DNA from: Phycisphaerales bacterium
Lineage (GTDB): Bacteria > Planctomycetota > Phycisphaerae > Phycisphaerales > SM1A02
Direction of reading: 5' to 3'
Length of the DNA: 64,000 nucleotides
Assembly (NCBI GenBank): GCA_009691915.1
Contig: SIAD01000004.1
Coordinates: 95,808-159,807 of the forward strand
How positions within the stretch are numbered: position 1 is the first letter of the stretch; each line of letters begins with the position of its first letter. The position numbers and the translations under genes are program-made. Below, in pieces: positions 46,914 to 55,899 of this stretch. The notes under the pieces are model-generated. The model worked only from the letters and a program-made list of their open reading frames with translations, had not been told where the DNA came from and did no database searches.

Positions 46914-49295
46914 TCAGGGAGTGGCAGGCGGAGAGGTCGCGCCCGCCGCTGACGAAGACTTGGTCATCTGGGGGTAGACCAGAATGCGGTCGTGGCACAT
47001 GAGGATCAGATCGTTGACACCGTCACCGGTCACATCCTCCACCAGCGCCTGACTGGGCTCGAACTCGCGTGGTTCGCCTCCGGAGAAGTGGCGGCTCTCG
47101 AACACCTTGAAGCTGACGGCCGGGATCAGGTTCCGCCCCTGCGAGACCCCGAGAATGTCGAGCATCTGCTTGCCCGCATCGAGCGCGACGACATCGGTCA
47201 GCCCGTCATCGTTGAGGTCGCCGACCCCGAGTTCGTGCTCGACGCGCCCCGCATCGTCAGTCCTCCACGAGGCGAATTCCTCGAGCTTGTCGCGGGAACC
47301 GCTGAATCTCAGCACCCCGAACCCGTCGTCACCCACCAGAAGCAGTCCGTCATCGCTTCCTCCACTGAACTTGCCTGCGGCGATGGAGTTGAACTTGAAT
47401 CCCGTGACATCGAACTCGTCGATCTCCCTCCACGGCTCAGTGCCTAGGCCGTGGCCAAACACAACGATGCGTCCGTTCTCGCGGTCGCCCGCGACGATGC
47501 GGTCGCCTTGCAGGGCGATCGAACTCAGCTTCGCGTCGCCGCGCGCGCTGTTGACCTGTTGGACAACCTGCCATCCGGACTTGGGGTCAAAGCGGAGCGC
47601 CCGGACAAAGTTGCGATCTGCCACGAGGAGTTCCGGCTTTCCGTCTCCATCCGCATCGGCGGCGGTCGTGTTCTGGGCGTTGGCCGCCTGGGCAAGACCA
47701 AACTGGGCCATGTCCTTGCTCTCGAGCATCTTGAATGTCGGCGCATCAGACCCGCTCGCGCCCTGGGCGCGCGGCTCATGATGGAGCATGGTCATTGGCT
47801 TGTCGGGGGTGAAGAGGAGGAGATCGACAAGACCATCCTGATCCGCATCAAGCGCCAGAATGGTGTCGGGTGTTCGGCTCAGAGCCCCGAGCGCGACGAC
47901 GACCTTCGCCTCTTCCGCCGCGCCGACGGGGATCAATTCGAGTGAATAGATGCGTCCGTCCTTGGTGACAACCGCCGCCCACGGCCGACCGTCGACGGTG
48001 GCGAGTCCGAGCGCGGTGGGGACGCTTGCTCCCGTGAGAGGCAGGGTCGTTGGGAAGGGGAGTCCGCCTGCGGCATGCGCGGTCCGTCCGACGACTCCTT
48101 CCTTCTCGCTGCTCACGAACACCTCAGCCCTGCCATTGCCGTCGACATCGCTGGCGACGACATAGTCGAGGTCGCTGTACGCGGGCGAGTTCTCAGAGCT
48201 CACGAAACCGCGGCCGGGGACCTGTGCAAAGATAGACACGGCGTTCAATTCGGAGTTCGTGGCCACGAGATCGGGGAGTCCATCGCCGTTGACATCCGCG
48301 ATGGCGGTGTCGCGCTTGCGATTGGAAGGATCCGTGAAAGTCCAGGTCTGCAGGCTTGCCTCCTGATCGCCACCCTCCGTGATCTGCTGGCGCGCGGCCT
48401 TGAGCAGTACGAGTCGCTTCGATGGTTTCTCGATCACCGCGAGCGCGGCTCCCCTATCACCCGGAGTCCGCACGACATCAGCATCATGCAGCGGCGGCAT
48501 CTCGAAGCGGTTCTGCGCGCCGAGCGCGGTGATGCCGTCTCGGCGCGATCCGAACCACACACGCACCGGCGAGGCGTCGTCGGGAATCAGCCCCATGAGG
48601 TCGCTCGATCCATCGCCGTCGAGATCCTCGACCAGCGCTGCGACGAGATTTCCGTTACCCGCGGCGACTTCGACGGGGGTTCCGAGGTCGCTCCCAGTGA
48701 AGGGCCAGATCTGGATCCGACCATTGGCGATCGCCACGAGTTCAGGCTTGGTGTCGCCGATCATGTCAGCCACAAGGAGCGCATCACGCGAGGGCAGGAG
48801 ATTCTTCACGGTGTGCTTGCGGACCGACTCGAACACCCCGGGGGCGGACTGCCGCAGGAAGACGATCTTGTCTTTGTCCGACGAATAGATGAGGTCCATC
48901 CGCTTGTCGAGATCGAAGTCATGTGCCACTACGGCAACGACTCTGTCGGAGACGGGAACTTCCACACGGCGGAACCGCCAGTGCTGCGGGATTTCGTTCA
49001 CGCTGGAGGGGGGCGGAACTTCATCGGTGGGTTTCGCCCCCGGCTTCTGGTAGAGAAGGTCGATACGGCTGTTATGGTTGTTGACCGCGATGAGGTCTTG
49101 GTTGCCGTCGGCGTCGAGATCCGCTGTCGCGATCGGTCCGCCATTCTTGTCGATCTTGATGACCTCGAGACCATCGAAACCGAAGTGCTCGGCTAGCCGA
49201 TCCGCGGTCGCCGGAGGGGTCTGTGCGGAGGCGGTGGCGACAAAGATGGTGGCGACGATGGTTGTCGGCGCCATACGCGTAAGGTGGATTGTCAT
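46914..49295 (-). CDS. secreted FG-GAP/VCBS repeat protein
   Basis: A 793-residue exported protein (signal MAPTTIVATIFVATASAQTP) built of about ten FG-GAP/VCBS blades: IATADLDADGNQDLIAVNNH, LVAALVEDLDGDGSSDLMGL, TAIADVNGDGLPDLVATNSE, VVASDVDGNGRAEVFVSSE, AADADGDGKPELLVADRN, LGVGDLNDDGLTDVVALDAG and VEDVTGDGVNDLILMCHD among them. The DxDxDG loops bind Ca. It should fold as one or two beta-propellers outside the cytoplasm, suited to protein or glycan binding. I start at ATG 49295; ATG 49274 would give a neater signal peptide. It is followed directly by the GAF-PP2C phosphatase gene. Confidence 0.88.
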   Translation of the reverse strand: MTIHLTRMAPTTIVATIFVATASAQTPPATADRLAEHFGFDGLEVIKIDKNGGPIATADLDADGNQDLIAVNNHNSRIDLLYQKPGAKPTDEVPPPSSVNEIPQHWRFRRVEVPVSDRVVAVVAHDFDLDKRMDLIYSSDKDKIVFLRQSAPGVFESVRKHTVKNLLPSRDALLVADMIGDTKPELVAIANGRIQIWPFTGSDLGTPVEVAAGNGNLVAALVEDLDGDGSSDLMGLIPDDASPVRVWFGSRRDGITALGAQNRFEMPPLHDADVVRTPGDRGAALAVIEKPSKRLVLLKAARQQITEGGDQEASLQTWTFTDPSNRKRDTAIADVNGDGLPDLVATNSELNAVSIFAQVPGRGFVSSENSPAYSDLDYVVASDVDGNGRAEVFVSSEKEGVVGRTAHAAGGLPFPTTLPLTGASVPTALGLATVDGRPWAAVVTKDGRIYSLELIPVGAAEEAKVVVALGALSRTPDTILALDADQDGLVDLLLFTPDKPMTMLHHEPRAQGASGSDAPTFKMLESKDMAQFGLAQAANAQNTTAADADGDGKPELLVADRNFVRALRFDPKSGWQVVQQVNSARGDAKLSSIALQGDRIVAGDRENGRIVVFGHGLGTEPWREIDEFDVTGFKFNSIAAGKFSGGSDDGLLLVGDDGFGVLRFSGSRDKLEEFASWRTDDAGRVEHELGVGDLNDDGLTDVVALDAGKQMLDILGVSQGRNLIPAVSFKVFESRHFSGGEPREFEPSQALVEDVTGDGVNDLILMCHDRILVYPQMTKSSSAAGATSPPATP

Positions 49296-49352
49296 TGTGC
49301 TGATTCCCGAGTGGGGTTCGCTATAGTAGCGGTTCGACCCTCGGAGACTCTT

Positions 49353-50333
49353 ATGCGATCCATCGCCACCGCCATCGTCACTTCAGTCGCCCTGTTGGTT
49401 TCTGCGCATGGCGACGACTCCGCCTCGACGGCGCCGACCGATGTCGTCCTCCTCAAGAGCGGGCGCCGTCTCGAGGGAAGCATCGTGAAGCGATCCGATC
49501 GAAGGCTCTGGCTCGATGTCGGTCCCGATGTGATCGTCTTCGACATGTCCGATGTCGGCGAGGTGCAGAACGCCGTCGGAGAGTCGCAGGCCATTCGCAC
49601 GGTCGACTCGCTCTTCACGACCGCCACAGACCTCCCCGAGATGTCCCCGCGTGAGCATGCGAAGATCATCGGGCCGGCCGTCATCAAGGTGTCGACCCCA
49701 GCGGGTCTTGGGTCCGGAGTCATCGTCAACCCTGAGGGGTACGCCATCACCAACGCCCATGTCGTGCAGGGTGAAACGAATCTCCGCACGACCATCTGGC
49801 TCGCTCAGGACGATGGAACACTCAAGCGAATGGAGATCGATGATGTCGAACTTATCGCCGTCAACAACCAGGTCGATCTGGCGCTGATCCGCATCAAGCA
49901 CCCGGAGGGCAAGCCGTTTCTCTGCGCACCGGTCGTCCTTCAAGACGGCCTTGAGATCGGTCAGCCGGTCTTCGCCATCGGCAATCCAATGGGCCTTGAG
50001 CGCACAATGACGCAGGGTGTCGTCTCGACGACCTCGCGCAATTTCAACGGCCTCACCTACATTCAGACTGACACCGCGATCAATCCGGGGAATTCCGGCG
50101 GACCGCTCTTCAACACGCGCGGCGAGGTCGTGGGAATCACCAATATGGGGATTCGTGGGGGCGAGTCCCTCGGTTTCGCGATTCCCGCTCGCTACGTCAA
50201 GGATTTCGTCCGCAATCGGGAGGCTTTCGCCTTCGACAAGAACAACCCAAACTCCGGGAACAACTATCTGGACCCGCCGCCGCGCAAAGACTTCGCGCCA
50301 CCAAGCCAGTTGAAGGACGCCAGCGGCGGCTGA
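49353..50333 (+). CDS. exported trypsin-like serine protease, HtrA-type without PDZ
   Basis: A 326-residue protein with signal peptide (MRSIATAIVTSVALLVSAHG). Residues about 30-75 form a small beta domain (VLLKSGRRLEGSIVKRSDRR) like the SH3-type modules of planctomycete secreted proteins. The protease domain (about 100-290) has all three catalytic residues: His in GYAITNAHVVQG, Asp in NNQVDLALIRIKHPEG, and Ser in DTAINPGNSGGPLFNTRGEV. No PDZ domain follows; the chain ends in a Pro/Lys-rich tail. CGGAG precedes ATG 49353 at a good distance. It diverges from the FG-GAP gene over 57 bp; a periplasmic quality-control role is likely. Confidence 0.9.
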   Translation: MRSIATAIVTSVALLVSAHGDDSASTAPTDVVLLKSGRRLEGSIVKRSDRRLWLDVGPDVIVFDMSDVGEVQNAVGESQAIRTVDSLFTTATDLPEMSPREHAKIIGPAVIKVSTPAGLGSGVIVNPEGYAITNAHVVQGETNLRTTIWLAQDDGTLKRMEIDDVELIAVNNQVDLALIRIKHPEGKPFLCAPVVLQDGLEIGQPVFAIGNPMGLERTMTQGVVSTTSRNFNGLTYIQTDTAINPGNSGGPLFNTRGEVVGITNMGIRGGESLGFAIPARYVKDFVRNREAFAFDKNNPNSGNNYLDPPPRKDFAPPSQLKDASGG

Positions 50334-50413
50334 GGCGTCCGACCAGATGCACCGCGATCGCTCTCTGCGTCTCGTTCGATCTCCTTGATACTCTAACCCG
50401 CGAGGACCATTCC

Positions 50414-52222
50414 ATGCGCTCAACACTCAGCGTTGCATTTGCGACAGGCCTCGCGACTCTCGCGGCTTCTTACTCCGGTCTCGCGGTAGATCCGCCAGAG
50501 TTCGAGAGGATCGCCCCGAAGGGCAGCGCACTGGTCGCCTCCGCGAAGGATCTCAACGCGTTCGTCCACAGGATCGATGCTTCGCCGATGGGACAGTTTT
50601 TCGTGGCGCCCGAACTCGAGTCGGTAGCGGGTCCCGCGCGGGAGGAGTTCAAGCGGGACTCTGCAAAGCGGCTGCAGGAGCTGGGGGTCGACATTAAGAC
50701 GGTCCCGTGGCCTGGCCCGATCGGGTTCGCCCTGTTCGTTGAACACAATGAGGAGCTTGACGCCCCGGAACTCGGTGTTCTCGCGTGGGCCGACTACCAG
50801 GAGCGCGCCGAGGATGCGGGCAAACTCTTCGATGGCGTGATCCGCGAACTCGAGAAGGAGCACGGCAAGCCGTTCGAGCAGGTGGAGATCACCGGTGGCA
50901 AGAAGGCCACTCGGCTAGAGCTGTCGGCCGATGAACCGCCCGCAGGGCCGCAGCAGCCACAGCCTCCGCGCCGCGGACGACCGCGCGGAGTCGACGCGCT
51001 CGGTGAGCTGACTGCCATTCCAGAAGCCTTCTACTACTTCCGGAACGAGAGTCAGTTCTTCATTGCTAGCAGCGTGCCCGTGCTTGAAGAGGCGCTGGCT
51101 TCGGCCGCGGGGGAGGCCACGCTGTCGATTGCCGACAGCGAGGAGTGGCGTGGAATTGCCGGGTTGGCCGGGGAGCAGGATCTTTCGATCGTCATTATCC
51201 CGGCACCCCTTGAGCCGCTCGCCGAGCCGTTCCTCATGGGTCCGATGGCCTCCGCGAAAGTGATCATCTCGAAACTCTTCGGCGGCATCCGAGCCTTTGC
51301 GATTTTCGGATCCGCGCGCGATGGCGAGGCAATGCTCGACATCGGCACGGCGATCTACGCACCCGGCGAGCGCGGCGGGGTCTTGGAGATCATCTCGGAG
51401 GCGACTCCCATCGAGCCGCCACCGAGCCTCGTGGGCGAGTGCGCGATCTCTTTCCAGCGGATGAATGTGCGCTTCGGAATGATCCTCGAAATGATCGAGG
51501 GGATCATCGAGGCACTTCCCGACAACGAGGCTGATGGGATCCGGGGAATGATGGAGCCGTTCAATGACGGGCTCAAGCAGGGTCTTTCGAGCCTGGGACC
51601 GGCGGTCTTCTTAGTCACCGAGGCATCGCCTGGGGGCGCCGAGGATGCGCGGACGCTCACCGCGATGAAGTGCTCGAATGAGAAGGTTGCCAATGCGCTG
51701 CTGGCGACGATCCTTCCCCTGGCGGGCATGATGCCCCGCGACTTCAGGGGCCAGGTTGTGTACAGCGGCGAGGGATCGCCTGTCGAGTTCGGCCTCGGCG
51801 GCGGCGCACTGCTCATCGGAACGCCGGAGTCGGTCGAGCAGGCCCTGCGATCGGCGAGCGATCCATCGGCCAAGTCACTTGCGGACGACCCGATGTATCG
51901 GCGCTGCAGCGAGTCGGTCGCGGCAGGGCCCGTGTGCAGTTGGGGGTACTACGACCTGGCGACCGCCTTCGACGCCCAGCGGAAGGCGATGATCAAAGCC
52001 CAGAGCGCGGAAGTCGTAGTCGAGACTGATGAGGATGCCGATGACGACACTCTTGACGTCATGGTCCCGATCCAGTTCGATGCGACGCTTGAGAAGGCCC
52101 TGGAGAAGATCGACTACGAGTTGCTCGTGCGACACTTCGGGCCAGTCGTCTGGGATGTCCGCGATGACCCTAGGGGGCTCGTCATGCGTGGGAAGTGGCT
52201 CAGGCCTGAGGCGGCGAAGTAG
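50414..52222 (+). CDS. exported protein of unknown function, 602 residues
   Basis: A signal peptide (MRSTLSVAFATGLATLAASY) is followed by a mixed alpha/beta protein with a Pro/Arg-rich loop near residue 180 (GPQQPQPPRRGRPRG). Repeated patterns such as FYYFRNESQFFIASSVPVLE, FVGMILEM-like amphipathic helices and GGGALLIGTPESVEQALRSA resemble the DUF3352-like secreted proteins frequent in planctomycetes, in which each half reads a value and subtracts a threshold; I cannot confirm that family. No catalytic motif is seen. The upstream 80 bp hold no strong promoter match. Its 3' end overlaps the converging hydrolase gene by 23 bp. Confidence 0.75.
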   Translation: MRSTLSVAFATGLATLAASYSGLAVDPPEFERIAPKGSALVASAKDLNAFVHRIDASPMGQFFVAPELESVAGPAREEFKRDSAKRLQELGVDIKTVPWPGPIGFALFVEHNEELDAPELGVLAWADYQERAEDAGKLFDGVIRELEKEHGKPFEQVEITGGKKATRLELSADEPPAGPQQPQPPRRGRPRGVDALGELTAIPEAFYYFRNESQFFIASSVPVLEEALASAAGEATLSIADSEEWRGIAGLAGEQDLSIVIIPAPLEPLAEPFLMGPMASAKVIISKLFGGIRAFAIFGSARDGEAMLDIGTAIYAPGERGGVLEIISEATPIEPPPSLVGECAISFQRMNVRFGMILEMIEGIIEALPDNEADGIRGMMEPFNDGLKQGLSSLGPAVFLVTEASPGGAEDARTLTAMKCSNEKVANALLATILPLAGMMPRDFRGQVVYSGEGSPVEFGLGGGALLIGTPESVEQALRSASDPSAKSLADDPMYRRCSESVAAGPVCSWGYYDLATAFDAQRKAMIKAQSAEVVVETDEDADDDTLDVMVPIQFDATLEKALEKIDYELLVRHFGPVVWDVRDDPRGLVMRGKWLRPEAAK

Positions 52223-53135
52223 CGTTCGCACGCGACTCGGCCTGGATCTGTCTGGCAAATACGGCGGCTGCGAGGGCAGACGGCGGGTCCGCGTCCGACT
52301 GAAGACCCGCGCCGAGCGCGTCGTGGGACGCATGAGTGCTGATGACGACCTTATGTCCAGCTCGCCGCGCGAGCGAGCGCACATGCTCTAGTCCGACGGT
52401 GTGGTCATCACGGGCGGCAACGATCAGGATGGGAATGCCACGCGCGCGCAACAGTGTGAGTGCGCCACCGGTGTCTGGTTCCTGCCCCAGGATGGTTCGC
52501 AGCAAGAGCGAGGCGATCCATGCGAAGGTAGTGGCCGGCAGCGCGCGGCATCGGAGCCTGTTGGTAAGCGGTTCTGAAATTGCCGAGTAGGGTGCAAATG
52601 CGACGAGTCCTGCGAGCCGCTGGGGTGGGAGGCGTCTCGCAAGATCGGCGGCAACTACTGCCCCCATGGAGTGTCCGACGAGGAGGATCCGAGGCGCGGC
52701 TCCGTCGTTGAGCGATGAGGCCAGTGCCGTGTCTATCTCTCGTTCAATGAGCTCCGCATCGCCGATGCCGAGAGTCGTTGGCCCCTTGTGAGCGTCTCCA
52801 TGTCCGGGAAGGTCTATGAGCCAGAGCGTCCGTGACACATCGATCCACGGATGAATTCGGCGAAGGGAGTCGATTCTCGATCGGCGCCATCCATGGATAA
52901 GGATCGTCACCACCCCTTGCGGATCGCGCCCTTCGACTTCCCACCTCGGGAGTGCGGTGCCCTCGCCGCGCGTCACGAAGTTGAGACCAAGTTCGCCGGG
53001 ATCAATCGGCAGACCCCGCCCGAGTGCCCATCCGGCCGTCGCCCTCGTCGGATGCCGCGCGTCGTGGACGATGGCCGCGCAGAGAACTGCGAAGATCGTC
53101 AGTGCGCCGAGCAGAAACAGGAGCGCAAGTCCCAT
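52200..53135 (-). CDS. membrane-anchored alpha/beta hydrolase
   Basis: A 311-residue protein with one N-terminal TM helix (MGLALLFLLGALTIFAVLCA) and an alpha/beta-hydrolase domain. Seen features: oxyanion segment VVTILIHGWRRSRIDSLRRI, LWLIDLPGHGDAHKG, nucleophile elbow LVGHSMGAVVAADLA, Asp in ILIVAARDDHTVGLEHV, and His in THASHDALG. Substrate unknown; lipase, esterase and lysophospholipase are possible. AAGGGA upstream supports ATG 53135; ATG 53144 and the GTG at 53159, which overlaps the fchA stop, are alternatives. It is the last gene of pheT-fchA-hydrolase. Confidence 0.83.
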   Translation of the reverse strand: MGLALLFLLGALTIFAVLCAAIVHDARHPTRATAGWALGRGLPIDPGELGLNFVTRGEGTALPRWEVEGRDPQGVVTILIHGWRRSRIDSLRRIHPWIDVSRTLWLIDLPGHGDAHKGPTTLGIGDAELIEREIDTALASSLNDGAAPRILLVGHSMGAVVAADLARRLPPQRLAGLVAFAPYSAISEPLTNRLRCRALPATTFAWIASLLLRTILGQEPDTGGALTLLRARGIPILIVAARDDHTVGLEHVRSLARRAGHKVVISTHASHDALGAGLQSDADPPSALAAAVFARQIQAESRANATSPPQA

Positions 53136-53155
53136 GAAGTCCATCCCTTCACTTG

Positions 53156-53770
53156 TCACCCCCCAATGGGAGCCTTGATCCCTGAGAGCAGGTCCCCCTC
53201 GTGCCGACGGGATGCCACCCACGAGTCGAGGACCTTCGCCTCGGAGGCGTCGGTGACTTGGGGCACATTCACCGCAACATTCAGGAGCGCCCCATGAAGC
53301 GCCGCGTGTGCGAACCGTCGTGCGATGGCCAGATCGCTCGCCAGAGTGTGCGAAGTGATTCCATCCAGCGACTTGAGTGCAGCCAGCACTCCCATCGAAA
53401 GATCGGCGATCGTCGATGGGGACGCGATGGCTTCCGTGACGGCCTCGTGCCAGTCACTCCGGACGACGCGCTCCTCTCGCGGCAGCTTCCAGAGGGCGTT
53501 GAGCGCGAGATACGCCGCGGCGTCGCGGTCGGCGAGCGCGAGGGCCTCGGAACGCGCTTCATCGAGAAGCGTTGCCAGCCTGCGAAGCCGTGGTTCATGT
53601 TCGGCAAACTTCGATTTGTCCACCGTGTAGGCGATCACCATGGATCCGAGCGCGGCGGCCTGCGCGAGGACTACCGCCGATGCGGCACCGCCGCCGGGGA
53701 CTGGCTGCCGCGCCGCGAGTGCGCGTGTGAAATCACTGAGCGTTGTTGAGCCGATTGTCGGTGGAGTCAT
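53156..53770 (-). CDS. fchA: cyclodeaminase/cyclohydrolase family protein
   Basis: A 204-residue all-helical protein of the formimidoyl-THF cyclodeaminase family, which releases ammonia to give methenyl-THF or acts as methenyl-THF cyclohydrolase. The diagnostic stretch is RQPVPGGGAASAVVLAQAAA near residue 22, followed by the charged helix RRLATLLDEARSEALALADR and DAAAYLALNALWKLP. The C-terminal HGALLNVAVNVPQV is also typical. Which of the two activities applies is not visible. Its start overlaps the pheT stop (ATGA). Confidence 0.87.
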   Translation of the reverse strand: MTPPTIGSTTLSDFTRALAARQPVPGGGAASAVVLAQAAALGSMVIAYTVDKSKFAEHEPRLRRLATLLDEARSEALALADRDAAAYLALNALWKLPREERVVRSDWHEAVTEAIASPSTIADLSMGVLAALKSLDGITSHTLASDLAIARRFAHAALHGALLNVAVNVPQVTDASEAKVLDSWVASRRHEGDLLSGIKAPIGG

Positions 53771-55818
53771 GCGCGAAGCTCCCCACCCAGTTGCGTCGAC
53801 AGCAGCGGTGTGAGGCGGGCGATCTCGGGGTCGACCTCTTCGCGTCGAAGGGTGCGTCCCTTGGCGCGGAAGTCGAGCCCAACCGTGACTGATTTTCGCC
53901 CCGAGGGGACGGGCTTCCCCCGCCAGACTCCCACGAAGCGCACTCGTTCAAGGTGGGAGAGACTGGCACCGAGGATCGCGCCTTCGATTGCGGCCCAGGC
54001 CACGGTCTCATCGACGACAATGGAGAGATCCCGGCCAAGTAGAGGGCTCGTGGGGAGAGGCTGCGAATCAGGTGGGGGCGGGTATCCCGCGGCGAGGAGT
54101 TCCCAGTCGAACTCGCAGGCTGCGACGGGGCCATCGAGCCCGAGCAGGCTGAGCACGGTGCGTCGCACCAGTCCGACTGTTCCTACCGGAGACCCGTCTA
54201 CTTCCACTGTGCCCCACGGATCGAGCGCGTGGCGGGCATTCGCGCATGGGTCGGTCGCGCTCGCGGGCCTTGGGGAGCTGGCAGCGACATCCACCCGCGC
54301 ATTCCCTCCTCGCAGCACTCGCACCAGCCGCTCGGCAGCGGCCCGGACGATTCGGTACGAGGCTTCAGGATCACTGCCCTCCGATGCGATCATGGCGATT
54401 GATCGGCGTTCGCGATGGATGGACTCCTCGAGCCAGAAGGTCGCCGCATGCTCGAAGAGTCTGGGGGCGGATCCGCCACGGTCGGCATTGAGCTTCAGCA
54501 CACCGAGGAGGCTCGGCACGAGCGATGGCCGCAGCACCGGCTCGCCCAGACTGCGTTCGTCGTCGGTTCGTAGCCAGGATCTCGCGGGCGCGACAAATGG
54601 CGCGGCTGCCCGTTCCGACACGAGCGTGTGGGTGACGCTCTCGACGAACCCGGCTGCCGCTAGGGTGTCACGGCCGACGCGCACAGCGTCAATCGCGCAC
54701 TGTGGACCGACCGGGCGGATCGCCACCGTTTCGACTGTCGGCACTCTGTCGAGGCCTGCATGCCGGATCACTTCCTCTATCAGGTCGATCTCGCGCGTGA
54801 CATCGAGGCGGCGCGCGGGAACCGTGCATCGGACGGAGTCTCCGCCGCCGAGTGGATCGAATCCGAGTACCTCGAGGATCCGCGTCACCTCGGTAGCAGG
54901 GATCGTGAAACCGATGACGGCGCTCAGGCGAGAGAGTCGCAGCGTGATCACCGGTCGAGGTGCGAGAGCGGGTCCGGCGACGATCGATCCTGCACATGCC
55001 CTTCCACCCGCGGTCTCGAGGATGAGGGCGACAAGTCGATCCGCCGCATCATCGATGTCGCCGGGCGCCACCCCGCGCTCGAAGCGGTAGCTGGAGTCGC
55101 TGGCGATCTGGTGCCTCCGACTCGAAGAACGCACGGCGACGGGATCGAACGACGCTGCCTCAATCAGGAGATCGGTCGTCGCATCCGTGACGGATGTCGC
55201 GGCGCCTCCTTTGACTCCGGCCAGTGCGATCACACGATCGGCGTCAGCGACTACGAGTTCCCCTCCAACGAGCGCGATCTCTTTCGCGGTGTCCCCGATG
55301 GGGAGGAATGGCTCGCCGGCATTCGCACCGCGAATGTGAATCTGGCGGCGATGGATCGTGGCGAGGTCGAACGCGTGGGTGGGCTGCCCGTATTCGAACA
55401 GCACGAAGTTCGTGCAGTCGACGACATTGTTGCGGGGGATCTGGCCGATCGCGCGGAGCCGCGTCTGCATCCACTCGGGGCTGGGCCCGACCGTCACCCC
55501 CTTCACGATCCGCGCCGTGTAGCGAGGGCAGCGCGCGATGTCGTGGTTGACGACGGTGGCCTCGCCCGAGGCGGGCGTTGTGCCAGTGGGAGACGCTGTC
55601 GCGGGAAGCACCAGCCGTCCGTGGGAGGCCGCGGCGACTTCCCGCGCCAGTCCGATGTGACACAGACAATCCCCGCGATTGCTTGTCGTTTCGACTTCCA
55701 GCTGATGGTCGTCAGCGTCGATGTCCGTCCCCGACTCGCAGGGAAAGCCCACCGCCGTGAAGATTCTGGCCTGCTCCGTCGCGCTCACGGCAGGGTTGAG
55801 ATACTGGTTGATCCACAT
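53767..55818 (-). CDS. pheT: phenylalanyl-tRNA synthetase beta subunit, lacking the EMAPII-like domain
   Basis: A 683-residue subunit. After MWINQYLNPAVSATEQARIF and TAVGFPCESGTDIDADDHQL it passes directly into VETTSNRGDCLCHIGLAREV, so the roughly 110-residue EMAPII/tRNA-binding domain that most bacterial PheT carry in this place is missing. The B3/4 editing domain (YTARIVKGVTVGPSPEWMQ; PRNNVVDCTNFVLFEYGQPT), the B5 domain (LSRLSAVIGFTIPATEVTRI), the pseudo-catalytic core and the C-terminal FDX-ACB anticodon domain (LGRDLSIVVDETVAWAAIEG) are present. I prefer ATG 55818, which aligns with the family start; ATG 55833 is an alternative. pheS is not in the window. Confidence 0.94.
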   Translation of the reverse strand: MWINQYLNPAVSATEQARIFTAVGFPCESGTDIDADDHQLEVETTSNRGDCLCHIGLAREVAAASHGRLVLPATASPTGTTPASGEATVVNHDIARCPRYTARIVKGVTVGPSPEWMQTRLRAIGQIPRNNVVDCTNFVLFEYGQPTHAFDLATIHRRQIHIRGANAGEPFLPIGDTAKEIALVGGELVVADADRVIALAGVKGGAATSVTDATTDLLIEAASFDPVAVRSSSRRHQIASDSSYRFERGVAPGDIDDAADRLVALILETAGGRACAGSIVAGPALAPRPVITLRLSRLSAVIGFTIPATEVTRILEVLGFDPLGGGDSVRCTVPARRLDVTREIDLIEEVIRHAGLDRVPTVETVAIRPVGPQCAIDAVRVGRDTLAAAGFVESVTHTLVSERAAAPFVAPARSWLRTDDERSLGEPVLRPSLVPSLLGVLKLNADRGGSAPRLFEHAATFWLEESIHRERRSIAMIASEGSDPEASYRIVRAAAERLVRVLRGGNARVDVAASSPRPASATDPCANARHALDPWGTVEVDGSPVGTVGLVRRTVLSLLGLDGPVAACEFDWELLAAGYPPPPDSQPLPTSPLLGRDLSIVVDETVAWAAIEGAILGASLSHLERVRFVGVWRGKPVPSGRKSVTVGLDFRAKGRTLRREEVDPEIARLTPLLSTQLGGELRA

Positions 55819-55899
55819 CGCGCTCGTTCGCATGCAGTGAGCAAGAGTACTCACGCTGTGACCGGACGGCGACGCGATGCCCTCTGCTAGGCTTTCGTC

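Noticed and set aside
48075..49196. Open frame of 373 codons on the + strand opposite the FG-GAP gene
   Set aside because: Composition is shadow-like (Asp, Arg, Gly, His) and the - strand has clear FG-GAP repeats and a signal peptide.
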